NCBI GenBank assembly: GCA_025349905.2
Contig: MU624665.1
Span: 1-33,356 of the forward strand
DNA length: 33,356 nucleotides
Reading direction: 5' to 3'
DNA from: Blastocladiella britannica
Taxonomy: Eukaryota; Blastocladiomycota; Blastocladiomycetes; Blastocladiales; Blastocladiaceae
In this document: positions 10,504-27,753 of the stretch, piece by piece
Layout of the letters: the number at the start of each line of letters is the position of its first letter
How positions within the stretch are numbered: position 1 is the stretch's first letter
Position numbers and translations under genes: made by a program
The notes under the pieces: model-generated
The model's database searches: none
What the model was told of the DNA's origin: nothing
Seen by the model: the letters and a program-made list of their open reading frames with translations, nothing else

Positions 10504-13122
10504 ATGGATCACCAGCAGCACGCACGCGTGCAACTCCCGCCCGTCGGCCGCCCCGGATCCTCGTCCACTGCCGCCGCTGCACGACACCCAGGTGGACCTT
10601 CCAGCACGACAACAACAACAGCAGGTACCGCATGGAGTGCTATTGTATCTATGATGACGGATCCGAGCCATGGATCTGGCCCACCTGCCGCCAGCGCCCA
10701 CGTTCGGCCCCAGACCGACGCTGGCGCTTCCTCCTCATACTCGCGATCACCAATGTCGCTGGGTAGCAAGCTAAGGCCACACACTACCCCGTTACCGGAT
10801 CCGCACCATCGCGGCGGCGGCGGTGGACGCAGGGGCAGTGGTGCTCGAACCTCGACCGCGGGTGCTTCCCTGACACGGATCGGAACAGCCAATGCCGCCG
10901 CGACCGCGTTGGCGTCGCAGACGGTGGCCGAGAACGAGCGCATGGCCCGTATTGTTCGCCAGCTTCATCGCCACCTATCTTCTGGAAACGACGGAGAGTA
11001 CAGTGACGACGACGATGCGGACGATGACGAATTAGGCGGTAGGAAACATCACCGTCACCATCGTGTTGGCGGCGGCGGTGGCCGTGGAGGCGCTCTTGTC
11101 AAACTCGCGGGCGAGAACGCCCCGGCACCCTCGGCGTCCGGGGCCATTGCCCGCGAAGCCATTCTCCGCGAACTCCTGGACTTGCAGTGCATGGTGGATG
11201 CGGCGCGTACGGGAGATCTCCGGGTCCTGACCGCGGGTCCCACGAGCGCGGGCGCGTCGGCCGCAGTGAAAGCGCTGGCCGCCGAGCTCGACCGGCTCAC
11301 GGGCGCCAACTCGAGCGGTGGTGGTGGCACTGGTGGTGCTGGCGTGGACGGAATGTTTTCTTCTGCGGGCGCCGATGGCGTCGCTGACCCGACCGCTGGC
11401 TCTGCCGCTTCTTCTGCTGCTACTGCCGCCGCCGCCGCCGCTGCGAAGCGCCGCGAGCCTCGTGCTCCCAACCTCGGCACCGTCGGTCCGGCGATGGGCG
11501 GCGGAATGGTGGCGGGACTCGGCGGCCGGCCGCAAACGCAGCAGGGATCCGCGGGCCGGAAATCCATCCGCATCATTGCCGAGGAGCTGGCTGAAAAGAT
11601 TGCTTTACTCCGGACCAATCCGAGTCAGTGGGAGATCTTTTGCGCTCGCGTTGGTACGGCCTTTTTTTTGGGATTGTCTTCAAAGTCGCGATCACTCATC
11701 CACTTGGAAAAATAGCTGCGTACAAGGCATCCAAGCGATTCAATCGACAGGTAAATGCGCTCCAGAAGAACGTGGACCAGATTGCGCAGTTTGAGCCCGA
11801 GACACGGCGAGAATGGCGCTCCGCCGAGGTTTGTTTATATTCACCCTCACTCGAACTTGGTCGTCCATCTCATACCCATGTACCATATAGCGCCAAAAAC
11901 ATGAAGAACGACGTCAACTGGTTAGCGCCGAGTCCAAGCGGTTGTTTGAGGAGCGACAGCGACACAGGATCAAGCTGATTGAAAAGTCGCAGCGCCAACT
12001 AAAAGCCAAACCCGTCAACCAAAAGCTCTACCAGCTGCAGTACAAGTGGCTCGTGTTGGGCTCGCTTGCGTCGCGGTTCATGGTCATGGAGACACTCATT
12101 TCGCAGAGCCACGTTGCGTTCCTGATGTTCCGCGTCAAGTCCACTGCCGCGCGTCAGATTCAGCGTGCATGGGCGCGGTACAAGAAACGGCGCGAGGAAA
12201 AGTTACGCCGACACGCGTTCCATGTCATTTCGCGGTTTGTGGTCAAGCACATTGAGCAACGGCGCGAGAAACGCAAGCAGCAGGCGGCCAACACGATCCG
12301 GGACTTTTTCAAGGAGATTCACGACGCGGGGAAATTGCTCAAGATCATTAAAAAGTTTCGGTACGCGTCCATGTTTTATTGGTTCATGGAAGCGCTCTAA
12401 AAAGTACACATGCACAGGTTCTCGGTCATCACGGCCCAGAGGATTTCAAAGAGCTACTTGGTCATCCGGGCGGCGCAAATGCGGGCGCTGACGATCCAAT
12501 GGGAGCGGATGGAGCCCGAGTACTCGAATGGACTGAAGACGGCCATGCCCGAGAGCATGTCCGATCTCAAGTCGTCCAAGGGCAAAAAGTACGCTCCATT
12601 TTACTTTCCTTTCTTGGCAGTTGTCTCACACTCTGAAATTTCCAACGACAGGAGTGGGAAAAAGAGGCGCGAAGAGTCCAAGGATGACAAGTCGCCGGAC
12701 TACACGCCCGTGCCGGCGTACGTTCACTTTTGTTTGAAAGGGAACAGTGAGACTCACCAATATAAAAAAGAACAAACAGACCGATCCGCAACACCATCCT
12801 GTCCGAGACGCTGACGGCAAGGCGCAAGCAGTTCAACAAGGATCGCGTAGTCTATGGGCGCGAGATGGCCAAGTTTGTGCTCCAATTCGAGTCCGAGGCC
12901 GAAGCTATCGGGATGCGTATGTTTTTTCCTTATAAAACTCATCTTGAGATACTGCCTGACAAGTTACACGCAGCCGACGCGCCAAAACGACCCGTGTTCC
13001 ACCTGGTCCTTCCTCGCGCCGATATGATGGAGCTGATCAAGCGCGGGTACTTGGCAGTTCTCCACGGCTGGGGAGAGTCGGAACAAAATCCGGCGGAGAA
13101 CAGTCAAAAAGCTTCAGGATAA
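10504..13122 (+). CDS. IQ-motif coiled-coil protein
   Basis: Seven exons (10504-11653, 11716-11828, 11891-12360, 12418-12588, 12652-12717, 12780-12916, 12974-13122) give 751 aa in consistent phase. The first 370 residues are low-complexity: Ser/Ala/Gly-rich with an acidic patch (DDDDADDDE near 163-171) and a His/Gly patch. From about 385 the chain is highly charged and helical. An IQ motif ([18 protein letters not shown], about 507-524) is followed by a degenerate one ([12 protein letters not shown]) and a third IQ-like segment ([20 protein letters not shown]), so calmodulin or light-chain binding is expected. The C-terminal block ([18 protein letters not shown], then [16 protein letters not shown]) looks conserved but I cannot name it. 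Basic IQ/coiled-coil proteins of this build are common in flagella and centrosomes; that link is inference. Confidence 0.8.
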
Positions 13123-13200
13123 ACAGGGCAAGATACTATCCTCAGGAAACTGTAACATTACCCAGAACCTGTTGAACTTTAACACCAAGTCCGATTCCGC

Positions 13201-13206
13201 AATAAA
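13201..13206 (+). terminator. Candidate polyadenylation signal AATAAA
   Basis: A perfect AATAAA lies 78 nt after the stop codon of the IQ-protein gene, on the same strand and at a normal distance for a 3' UTR. Confidence 0.5.
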
Positions 13207-13500
13207 AATCCCACTTTTTTCCGCTGGATTGTTGTCTGGCTAAGCCGTTGACGCTGCCTTGATTCCTTTGGATGTTTTCTCCATTTTCCTCAGAAATCGA
13301 ACTTGATCACCTTTTCCTGTGGACTTACAAAACACTTTTCCAACGGAATGGATTGTGGGATGGTCGCTCTCGTCGGTGATCATGTCGACTGCTGGGTCGA
13401 GCACTTTTTTAACTTTTTCTCTCTCTGTCGCTCCTCTCCTTTTCTTTTTCCTGTTTTTTCTCTTCTCCTCTCCCTCGGGCCATGCCATAAGTTGGCCCAC

Positions 13501-13545
13501 CCAACCCCAATCCAACCCCAACCCCAACCCCAACCCCAACCCCCC
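13501..13545. repeat. (CCCCAA)n hexanucleotide array
   Basis: Four perfect CCCCAA units (13516-13539) sit in a slightly degenerate array on the plus strand, flanked by C-rich sequence. The reverse strand reads TTGGGG repeated, a potential G-quadruplex former. Confidence 0.85.
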
Positions 13546-13803
13546 TTCTACCTTCTAACTGGGCTTATACCCCACCCGCTCTCGATTTGCCTTTCCTTTT
13601 GGCATACCTGTACAGCAGTCGTACAGGATCGAGATCATGTTGTTTCAGCTTTTTTCCCATATCCTTGGATTTCCGGATTGGCTGTGACAGGCGTGTCACA
13701 TGAATAAATATATTTTGCGGAATTTTTCGGCAAGCGGCTCGATCGCGATCCTTGTCATTCGCCCTCACTTTGCAAAAAGTATCAACATCCTATTTATTTA
13801 ACC

Positions 13804-16800
13804 ATGGCCAAGAAACAAAAGTCGCGTCCCAACACTGCCAGTGCACGTGCCGACGCGCCAAACAAAACCCCCGTTGTTGCTGCTGCTGCTGCGGCACCGG
13901 TTGTCGCTGCTTCTGCCGCTGCTGCCCCCGCTGCTGAGGCAGAGGTCGCGCCCGAGTCGGCTGCCCCTGCGGACACCGAAGCAAGCGGTGCCGTAACCTG
14001 ATTATTTTCGTCTCGAACGCGCTCTCCAACTGTTGGGGTTGTGTTAATTGGTTGTTGATGGTTTGACGCGTCCTGACTGACTGACTGTTTTTTTTTATGT
14101 AGCCCCTCCCGCCGCCGGCGAAGTCCTCGTCAATGTCACCCTAGTCCTGCCGTCGCAGCAGCGCATTGAGCAGCTGGTACCGTTTTTTCCCCCACAACAC
14201 GTTTCAACGATGGCAGTAAATCAACAACAAACCAAACCAAATTGAATAGATGTCCTCGCAAGAGCTTGTGCAGACCCTGCACCTGCAGATCGCGGACCAG
14301 CCGCGGTTCATTCACCACCCGTCGTTCTACCTGGCGCACCAGGGCCAGCGCCTGTCGGTGCTCGCGCCCATCAGCGAGCTGCTGAGCGAGTCAGCGGTGG
14401 CCGAAGCCATGTCCGGTGCGGCGCCGTCGGTGCCGCTGGAAATCGAGCTGGTGGACGCGCCGCTGGGCGAGCGCGACGTGCGGCAACATGTGCAGCGCGT
14501 GCGCGATGTGCTGGCGTCGGCGCACCCGCACGGGTCGGCCACGGCGCTGGCGCTCGACCAGGGGGTCACCGTGTTCAAGGCGCTGACGGGCGACCGGTAC
14601 ATGGACCCCGAGTTTGACCGCAACGTGGCACCCAAGGCCGGTGGAGCGCCGATCGAGTCGCCGTTCGATACCAACGGTAATGAGGAAGACGAGAAGGAGA
14701 TGGGCGAGGTGCTGGCGCAGCTGGTGGCCAAGGCCCGGGGTAAGCCGACGCGTGCGCTTGGCGCGCTCGGGATCTCGGCCTGGAACCCGGCCCCGGCCTG
14801 GCGCCGGATCCGCGGCGACCTCATGTACCTGACGGCGACGCTGCTTCCGGCCAACAATGTCGTGCACATCACCGCCACCCGCCACGGATTCTACGCCAAC
14901 GCGTCCTCCGACGCGGTCTTTGACGCAACCAAGAAATCGCCCGTGTTCCGGTCGCTGCCCAAGCTGCTGGGGTCCCTGTCGCCCGTGTTTGCCAAGGCGT
15001 TCGCCAAGCTGCTGGACGCCGCGCAGCTGGTGCAGACATCGACGCTCGCCATGTTTGAAAAGTCGCCGATCCAGCTGGCGGTGCCGGCCACCAACTGGCA
15101 AGTGTCGATGCTGGACGCCGAACTTCCGCACCACGCGGCCGACCACGCGGCCGATGCGCTGCGCCAGCTGGGCGGGTACGCGGGCATTGGCGAGACGGTG
15201 GTGGACGCGAGCGCGCTGGATGCGATGCGCGCGTGGAACGACGAGATGCAAGCGATCATTGCCGTCCCCGTCCCGGGAGACGATGCCGAGCCCGATGCCG
15301 GAAGCATTCCGCTGAACCGCGTGCGCCAGTACAATGCCGCGTACGCGCAGTTTGTGCAAGCGGCAGTGGCCGGAGCGCGCGGGATTCTCGACGGCGCCAT
15401 TGCGCCGCTGCCCGTGTCGGCGGTGGTGCCCGAGGAGGCTATTGCCGGCGGCGCCGAGCCCATGTCCAACGACTCGATCTTTATTTGGAACAACATCTTC
15501 TTTTCGCTGGCCGAGGCGCACGTGGCCCGGGCCGAGCGTGACGGGCACGCCGACCCGGTGGCCGCCGCGCGCGTGTACGCTGGCAAGGACGTGGCGGGCA
15601 TTCGCGCCGTCATGGCCGCCGGCATCGAAGGCATCACCACCGCGCCCACCGTGGTGGTGGACTTGCACGGCCGCCGGATCGTAGCCCAGGCGATGCCCCA
15701 GGGCATCATTGACCCGAGCTCGCACCAGTTTGTCTATGGTGCCATTGACGACCCGGAGGCGTCTCCCGCCGCCAACGAGCCGCGCGAGGTGAAAGCCGAC
15801 CCAGAGTTCCATGAGCTCATGGCCAAGCTTGCGGCCTCCCTCCACCTCAAGGAGCACACGGTCAAGGACGAAAAGTCGCAGGAGCCGCGGTCGCTGTGGC
15901 TGTCGGCCGACACCAAGGGCCTGGTTGCTCAGGACGGCCGCAAGTACCTGATGGAGCTGGCGCGCATTGCGCCCGTTGACACGGCGTTCCTGGCTGCCGC
16001 TGCCGCTGACGGCCTGCCCACGTACCCGCACCAGACCCCCTTTGTGCGGCTCGAGTTCCTGCGCCGCCACCAGGAGCGCGTGCGCGAGCAGTACGTCTCG
16101 GACGCGGTGGAGGCCGAGCGCACCAAGCACCGGGAGGCCCACTCTGCCGCCAAGGCCGCTGCCGCCCCGACCACCGACGCGGAAGCGGAGGCAGAGGAGG
16201 ACGATTCGATTCCGAACTTTGAGCTCGACCTGACGCCGATTTACAAGGCCGCGCCGACGTTTGCGGTGAACCCAGACGCCGGCACGCCGTGGGACCACGA
16301 CGGCGCGTTTGCGGCTGACCAGGAACAGCGCGACATTCTGACCGAGCTGCACGACGGCGTGATTCCCGGATGGGTGCGGTCGTTTGCGTTCTCGGCCGCG
16401 GCGCTGCCCCTCACGGGTGACAACCTCACCACGTCCATGCACGACGAGGGCATTTCGATGCGTCTGATGGGCGGCATTGCGGTGGCCATCGAGGCTCTCA
16501 AGGCCAAGAAGACGGAGTCGACTGCCATCAACGGCGACGAAGAGCAACCGCAGCACGTGCGCCCGCACATTGTGCGGCTGAATGCGCTCCGCAAGGTCGT
16601 GGAGCGCGAGATGATTGCCCGCGCGTTCAAGCGCATTGTGCGCCGGTACATGGCCGCGGCGGCCATTGAAGATCTGGCGGCCGGCGTGGCCGCGTACTTG
16701 ACGGCGCTGCTGGCGATTGAGCCCGAGACTGTTTCGGTATCGACTGCCCCAGTGGTCCTCCCGTCGCTCCCGTCCAAGGTGACCCCGGCGCTCCTGGCGG

Positions 16801-18152
16801 CCGCGATCGTGTACGAGGCGCAGGTAGCGTTCCGGCACACGCTCGACGGCGCGTCGTTCACGCAACCCAAGCCGGCGGTGTTCCGCGAGGCCGCCATCAA
16901 GTGCGGCATCCAGCTGGTGGCCCGCGCGTACGGCCCAACCTACGCGATCGCCGAGTCGGACATTGTCAACCTGGCGCCCAAGCTCAAGCTGGCGACGCTC
17001 GAGTCGGAGTTTGTTCTGGAGCACAAGACCATTGCCGAGCGGATCTTGGCCACCAACGGGCCCGGGGCCGCCGCCCAGGCGTTCGAAATGGCCCACCAGG
17101 TGACGGAAATGGCGTTCAGCTTTGCGCACCCGCAAGCGCTCGCGATCCAGGCATCCATGGCCGAAGTATACTTGGCACTCGCGCGTCAGCCGGGGCCGAT
17201 GCCGGCTGCGCCCGAGAACGGCAGCGCCGAGGAGGACGAGGCAAGAGCCAACGGCGGTGATGAGCAGCAGACGCCGCTCCCGAACCCGGACGCGCCGGCG
17301 TACTTGGCACGCGCAGTGGAGCTGCAGCGGCAAGTGGTGGTACTATCGGAGCGGCTGTACGGCGTGGACGCCGGCGAGGTGTACAACGCGTACGTGACGC
17401 TGGCGCTGATGGAGATGGAGAGCGGTCGGCCGCGCCTCGCACTCAAGTACCTGAAGCACGCCGGCGGGCTGTACCGTGCGGCCACGGGCGACGCGCACGC
17501 GACCCCCGACTGGGTGTCGGTGTCGAACCTGGCGGTACAGGTCCACAAGCACCTGGGCCGCGCCGACCTGGCGCTGCGCGACTCGCGCTCGCAGCTCGCG
17601 TACAAGGAGCGGATGTTTGGCCCGCACTCGCTCGCGGTCGGGTTCGCGCAGCGCGAAATTGCGCTCATGCAGTTCCAAGTCGGGTCCGAGGCCATGCGCG
17701 CCGTCCAGGAAGCCGTGTTTGCTTCGGGCGCCGTGATGCCCTCGGCCGAGACGCTGACGGGCCCGCACGCCGACGCGCTGGTTCAGCTGCGTGAGGCCGC
17801 GACGCTTGCGGCCACGGCCCGCGACGTGCTGACCCCCTACTTCAAGCCCGAGGATCCGCGCATCATCGACACCGGCAAGATTGCGACGCTTTTCGCCGAG
17901 CAGGTGGCAGCAATCGAGGCCGAGCAGGAGAGTATTTTGCTGGCCGAGCAGCGCGGGTTGTTCAAAAAGATGCGCGACGCCAACGAGCGCAAGGAGATTG
18001 GGGTCAAGGGCGACCACGACGTGGACGATATCTTGGCGTACGTGACGGGCAAGAAGAAATCGCTGGGTGGTGGGGCTGGCAATCGGAAAAAGAAGTCGGC
18101 TGCTGCCGCCAACAAGAAGAAGGCGACCTCGAGCAAGAAGGCGACTGCGTAA
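13804..18152 (+). CDS. CLU1: Clustered mitochondria protein CLU1/TIF31
   Basis: Exons 13804-13987, 14103-14176 and 14250-18152 give 1386 aa, slightly longer than yeast Clu1 (about 1277). Order: a Lys/Ala-rich disordered start; an N-terminal ubiquitin-like CLU-N region (VNVTLVLPSQQRIEQL, then QELVQTLHLQIADQP); a GSKG/CLU domain beginning near 270 (RRIRGDLMYLTATLL, then VVHITATRHGFYAN); a conserved middle region (REMIARAFKRIVRRYM); a TPR block about 1104-1237 (ALMEMESGRPRLALKYLKHA, LAVQVHKHLGRADLAL); and a Lys-rich tail. In other eukaryotes Clu1 is a cytosolic RNA-binding factor needed for mitochondrial distribution and associates with eIF3. The intron 1 donor is probably GTGCCG at 13988, because the nearby GTAACC would break the frame. 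Long Ala/Glu runs and very GC-rich third positions mark the large exon. Confidence 0.93.
14073..14087 (+). repeat. (CTGA)n repeat in CLU1 intron 1
   Basis: CTGACTGACTGACTG lies 15 nt before the acceptor AG of the first CLU1 intron and is followed by a T-run. Each unit is a CTGAC branch-point-like sequence. Confidence 0.8.
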
Positions 18153-18196
18153 CAGGACGTGCTCATGTGTGTGTAATAGTATTTCGTCTCATTGTA

Positions 18197-19483
18197 TTAC
18201 TCGTGCTGCTCGGCAAACTGGATGCGCTTCTCGACCGCGGCCAGTTCGGGAATGCTGACCATGGCACCGTTGCGCTCGCATGCGATGGACCCCGCAGCGG
18301 CCGCCACCCGCACCGCCCGCAGCACCGCGGCCCACGTCTCGTCGTCGGTCGCGGTGCGTCCACGCACAGCGGTCCGGTTCCGGGCCAGGTGCGCGACCAG
18401 GAACCCGCAGAATGTATCCCCGGCCCCCGTCGTGTCGACCGGGTAAATGCGCAGTCCAGGCACCACCACGAGCACGTCCCGCCCAGGCGCGCCGACGGCG
18501 GCTCCACGCGCGCCGAGCGTGACCACCGCGGCCGCCAGCGTCGTCGAGTACCGTTCCATCACCACCGCCAGTGCTCCGCGCCAGTGCTCCGACTCGCCGT
18601 GCGGGTTGTCCATGGTGGACGGCACGTGCGGCGCCGGCGGATGGCCCAGGGCCGTGGCCAGCGTGTCGAGCTCGCCCTCGTTGACCACCAGCACGTCCAC
18701 CAGCGCCAGATCGTACTCGGTCGCGATCGTCGGTGTGCACGGCGCCGGGTTGAAGACCACGGTGGCGGCGGCGGCGCGCGCGCGGGCCAAGAACGCGGGA
18801 CCGTGCGAGATCTCGTTCTGCAGCAGTACCACGTCACCGCGCGACGCCGAGACCGCTACCTTTGATGTGTCAATGGGGAAGTGCGACTCGGGGGTCAGCG
18901 CGTGGTTGGTGCCAGGGAACAGCACGATCGCGTTCTCGCCCGAGTGGGTCGAGAGCTGGATGATGGCGCGGCCCGTGGACTGTTCTTTCTTTTCGTTAGC
19001 TCCATCCCTTGTAAATGGATAGTAACTGCTGTACGAACCGCGTCAGGCTGCACCTGCACCAGGGACGTGTCCACGCCCGAGTCGCGCATGAGGTCGACGA
19101 CCCACTGGCCGTCGGGGCCAACTGCGCCGACGTGGTACGTGTGCGATGTCTATGTGTATTTTAGCCGTGGTTAAATATAGCAGAATGCGGGGGTGGTTGC
19201 AGTCATATTTCTTCTTTTTTTTTCAGAGTTGGCAAAAGTTGGAACGGACATGGCCACCGCGGGCGACAGCGACGCTTTGGTTGGCGCCTGTTTGAAATGA
19301 ATTGTATTTGAGTCAAAGAAGGTCAGGTATAAAACAGGAAATGGTAATACCTTTGCCGCCCGGGTATACGACCTTGCTCGCGGCAGCAATGGTCTCGCCT
19401 GGGCGGACAATGTGCGGCAACGCGTACACGTCGTCAATGTTGATGGATCCAATGACAAAGACCTTGGCAGATGCTGCTTCCAT
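18197..19483 (-). CDS. RBK1: Ribokinase (PfkB family)
   Basis: Four exons (19483-19351, 19287-19250, 19149-19039, 18979-18197) give 354 aa. It phosphorylates D-ribose to ribose 5-phosphate with ATP, feeding the pentose phosphate pool. Family marks in order: GSINIDDV at the N-terminus; GGKGANQ split across intron 1; VGAVGPDGQW; TGRAIIQL with SGENAIVLFPG; LLQNEI; VLVVNEGEL; and the PfkB signature DTTGAGDTFCGF at 276-287, whose second Asp (282) is the catalytic base. Length is a little above the usual 300-330, with an insertion rich in His/Pro around the VNEGE region. Exon 2 is only 38 nt and sits between introns starting GTATTA and GTCCGT. No targeting signal is seen, so it is probably cytosolic. 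The stop is 44 nt from the convergent CLU1 stop. Confidence 0.93.
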
Positions 19484-19851
19484 TTTTTTTAAGGGTAAAA
19501 GTTTTGGGAAAGAGAGAGCAGTTGCGGAGGACTTTGGTTTTTTGCTGTGTGGGTTGTGGCGGTGCCTGGGAAAATGTACTCTAATAAAAAGCCACCGGCA
19601 AGGCAACGTCCGCCCTCCCCATCCAAGAACGACAAAGGGTCGAAAGGTGCGCGTCGTGCGCAGCTGACAGCAAGAAAAGTAGTGGTGGTCTCGAGCAAAA
19701 GGGGACCTCTTTCAAACTCAACCACCCAAGTTCCAAGAACCACGCCCTGTACATTTTTCGCCACTCTCAGGTCCGTCCTTGTTACTGCTGTCCGTTGTCT
19801 GTCCGGCCCACTCACTCCTCATCGTTTACCGCCAACTAATAGTAAACCAAA
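19484..19851. promoter_or_regulatory. Divergent promoter region between ribokinase and PX-kinase genes
   Basis: 368 nt with no gene. The right part is pyrimidine-rich like a fungal 5' UTR. A GTCCGT at 19771 (a donor form used twice elsewhere in this window) and a CTAATAG ending at 19842 could mark an intron in the 5' UTR of the kinase gene; this is only a possibility. Confidence 0.45.
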
Positions 19852-25519
<5,668 letters not shown>

Positions 25520-25613
25520 TTTGGAAGTACAAAAAAAATAGACAGGTTAAAAGTGATTTTATATACGCTGTGTACACTCGAGGATAAGATGGGATGATGA
25601 ATGGGGAAATACT

Positions 25614-27497
25614 TTAGGCAATCGTCGACAGCACGCCCTCGACCTGGTTCTCGAGGTACTTCTTGTACGTGGTGATACTGCCCTCCCACTTGCGCACGTT
25701 GCGGCCCTCGCACACGAGAATGTCCTTGGCGATCTTGTCCAGCAACCGGAAGTCGTGCGAGACCACCACCACGCCGCCCGTGTAGTGGTTGATGGCGTCG
25801 GCGAGCGAGTCAATGGCGTTCATGTCCAAGCCGTTGGTGGGCTCGTCCAGGAGTAGCATGTTGGGCGAGTCAATGGCCAGCATGCAGAACACAATGCGCG
25901 ACTTTTGGCCCTCCGACAGCGTACCGATCTTGGCGGTCTGCGCGTCCTTGGTGAGCCCAAAGCGGCCGACCTGCGCGCGCCAGTACTGGAAGTCCTGCGA
26001 AATGTTGCCGTACTTGTTGCGCAGGAACTCGAGCGCCGACACTTCCAAGTCCAGGACCTCGGCGCTGTGCTGCGTGTACACGCCAAACTTGAGCGACGAG
26101 TGACGCTGCACGCGGCCCTCCTGTGGGGAGAGCGTGCCCATGAGCAGCTTGAGCAGCGTCGACTTGCCGACACCGTTGGGGCCGACCAGAGCAATCCGCG
26201 AGTCCATGTCGATACCGAGGTTGAGGTTCTTGTACAGTGCGTCCTTCATATCTCCCGAGTATGCAAACGCCACATTGTCGAAACCCAGCACCGGCGGGGG
26301 AAGCTTGGGCATGTCGGGGAACCGGATGGTGAGCAAGCGGTCGGGGAACACCTCCTCAATCAGGCCGTCCTCAATCATTTTGTCGAGAATCTTTTGGCGC
26401 GACTTGGCCTGACGCACCAAGTTGGCAAAGGTACCGCACGACGCGATAAACTCCTTGATGTGCTTGATCTCGTCCTGCTGCTTGTGGTACTGCTTCATCT
26501 GGTTGGTCTCGTTCTCGGAACGGGTACGGCAGTACGTGTCGTAGTTGCCACCGTAGTACACGAGCTTTTGCTTGCGCAGGTCGATCGTGTCGGTGCACAC
26601 ACCGTTGTGGAAGTCCTGCGAGTGCGAAATGAGCACCAGGATGCGGTCGTACTTGGCCAGGTACCGCTCGAGCCACACGCACGCGCCCAAGTCCAAGTGG
26701 GCCGTGGGCTCGTCCAGCAGCAGCAGCGTCGGCCGCACGAACAGCGCCTTGGCAAGAGCCACACGCATGCGCCATCCACCGGACATGTCCTTGGTGGCCT
26801 TGGGCATCATCTTGGCGTCAAAGCCCAGACCATACAGAATCAGGGAGACACGCGACTCGAACGTCGCGGGGTCCATGGACTCGATGCGCTCGTAAATGTC
26901 CTGGAGCGTCGGGTCGTCGGGGCCTTCCTCCACCAGAATCTTGTCGGCCAGGTCCTCGAGCCGCTTGAACTCCTTGTTGGCCTCCTCCAGGACCCACTCG
27001 AGACCGGTCAGCTCGGTGGCGGGCGCGGGCTCGTTGAGCAGGTAAATGTCAATGTGTTCGGGAATGGGCACCTCGCGGGCGGCAATTGCGCGCATGAGGG
27101 TGGTCTTGCCCGATCCGTTTTCTCTGCATAATTTTTGGATTTTCACATTTCAAATGAGAACGTGGGAACGACATCACTGCAACCAATCAAAAATAGTGAT
27201 AACGAACCCAAGAAGACCGTAACGACGGCCAAAGTTGAGCTCCAGCGACGTCTCCGACAACAGCACCTTGCCGAACGACGACAGCGTCAAGCCCTCGACC
27301 TTCACGTCGCGCGACGTCTTGAGCGACGTGAGCACGCCCGTCACGGTGCGGAGCAAGTGCGATTCGAGCGCGCTCGATGGCGAGTCGGAGCGCTTATCGC
27401 TGAGCGACAGCTTCTCGGTCGCGTCCGACAGCGACGACTTTCCCTTGTCAGCCTTCTTGGCAAGGCGCTTGGCCTTGGAGGCAGAGACTTTGGACAT
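25614..27497 (-). CDS. ARB1: ABC-F ATPase ARB1/ABCF2 (ribosome biogenesis)
   Basis: Two exons (27497-27208, 27123-25614) give 599 aa, the normal size for Arb1. It is a soluble twin-ATPase without membrane segments; in yeast Arb1 is needed for 40S and 60S subunit assembly. The start MSKVSASKAKRLAKKA matches the basic Arb1 N-terminus. Domain 1 has Walker A GENGSGKTT (97-105, split by the intron), signature MSGGW (about 210) and Walker B LLLLDEPTAHLD (about 230-241). Domain 2 has Walker A GPNGVGKST (411-419), signature LSEGQ and LLLDEPTNGLD, followed by VVVVSHDFRLLDKIAKDI. The family-specific phrases SHSQDF..GVCT and YYGGNYDTY..TR lie between them. The TAHLD and TNGLD variants are, as I recall, the fungal Arb1 forms, so they are not defects. 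The 84-nt intron interrupts the first Walker A. Confidence 0.96.
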
Positions 27498-27753
27498 AAT
27501 GTTGATGGGTTTTTTTTGGGGAGGGGGGGGAAAGAGTGAATTTTTTTTACAACCGCGGCTGAAGGAGAGCGGCAATTCAAAATTTCACAGGTAATGGGCA
27601 CGGAGGAGAATGGGATGTGGGCAAATGTGGAGCGGCAGAAGTCCGCGTCCATTTTTCGATTGGTCACGGGAGCGGTCGCAAGGAACAGCGAACTGGCTGG
27701 GTCATATAAATACTCTGCGCCACTATATTAATACACGATCAAAATATAAAAAT
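27498..27753. promoter_or_regulatory. Divergent promoter region of ARB1 and the secreted-protein gene
   Basis: 256 nt between opposite start codons. It holds T-runs next to ARB1, an inverted CCAAT box (ATTGG, 27659-27663) and a TATA-like element close to the secreted-protein gene. Confidence 0.55.
27705..27712 (+). promoter_or_regulatory. TATA box, TATAAATA
   Basis: TATAAATA lies 41 nt before the ATG of the small secreted-protein gene and 41 nt after an inverted CCAAT motif, a normal core-promoter order. It implies a very short 5' UTR. Confidence 0.5.

Larger units (their letters stand above)
13123..13803. other. Gene-poor intergenic stretch, pyrimidine-rich
   Basis: 680 nt without a gene that I can defend. 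The middle (about 13405-13560) is strongly pyrimidine-biased on the plus strand, with T/C tracts and then a CCCCAA array. Short open frames exist on both strands, but none has an ATG, splice sites in phase and a recognisable motif together. The last 60 nt are the probable 5' leader of CLU1. Confidence 0.6.

Noticed and set aside
13303..13707. A 134-codon plus-strand frame
   Set aside because: It is made largely of translated pyrimidine tracts and the CCCCAA array (alternating Pro/Asn/Gln); no homology signal.
13240..13768. Possible small minus-strand gene with two short frames (a basic one containing MGKKLKQHDLDPVRLLYRY, and one ending GIKAASTA)
   Set aside because: The first frame opens with GTG, not ATG. 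The natural acceptor (CCCAG at 13392) does not keep frame with the GTATAA donor, and the required intron would hold the whole CCCCAA array. It remains possible but is not supported.
14391..17333. A 980-codon open frame on the minus strand, antisense to CLU1
   Set aside because: It is an antisense shadow of a GC3-rich gene. The product is Arg/Gly/His/Val-rich with no motif, while the plus strand encodes a full, recognisable CLU1.
25832..26740. ABC-F Walker B variants TAHLD and TNGLD taken as damaged ATP sites
   Set aside because: As I recall these are the normal Arb1 forms in fungi, and all other ATPase motifs are intact.
25905..27131. A 408-codon plus-strand frame
   Set aside because: Antisense to ARB1, whose two ATPase domains are intact on the minus strand.
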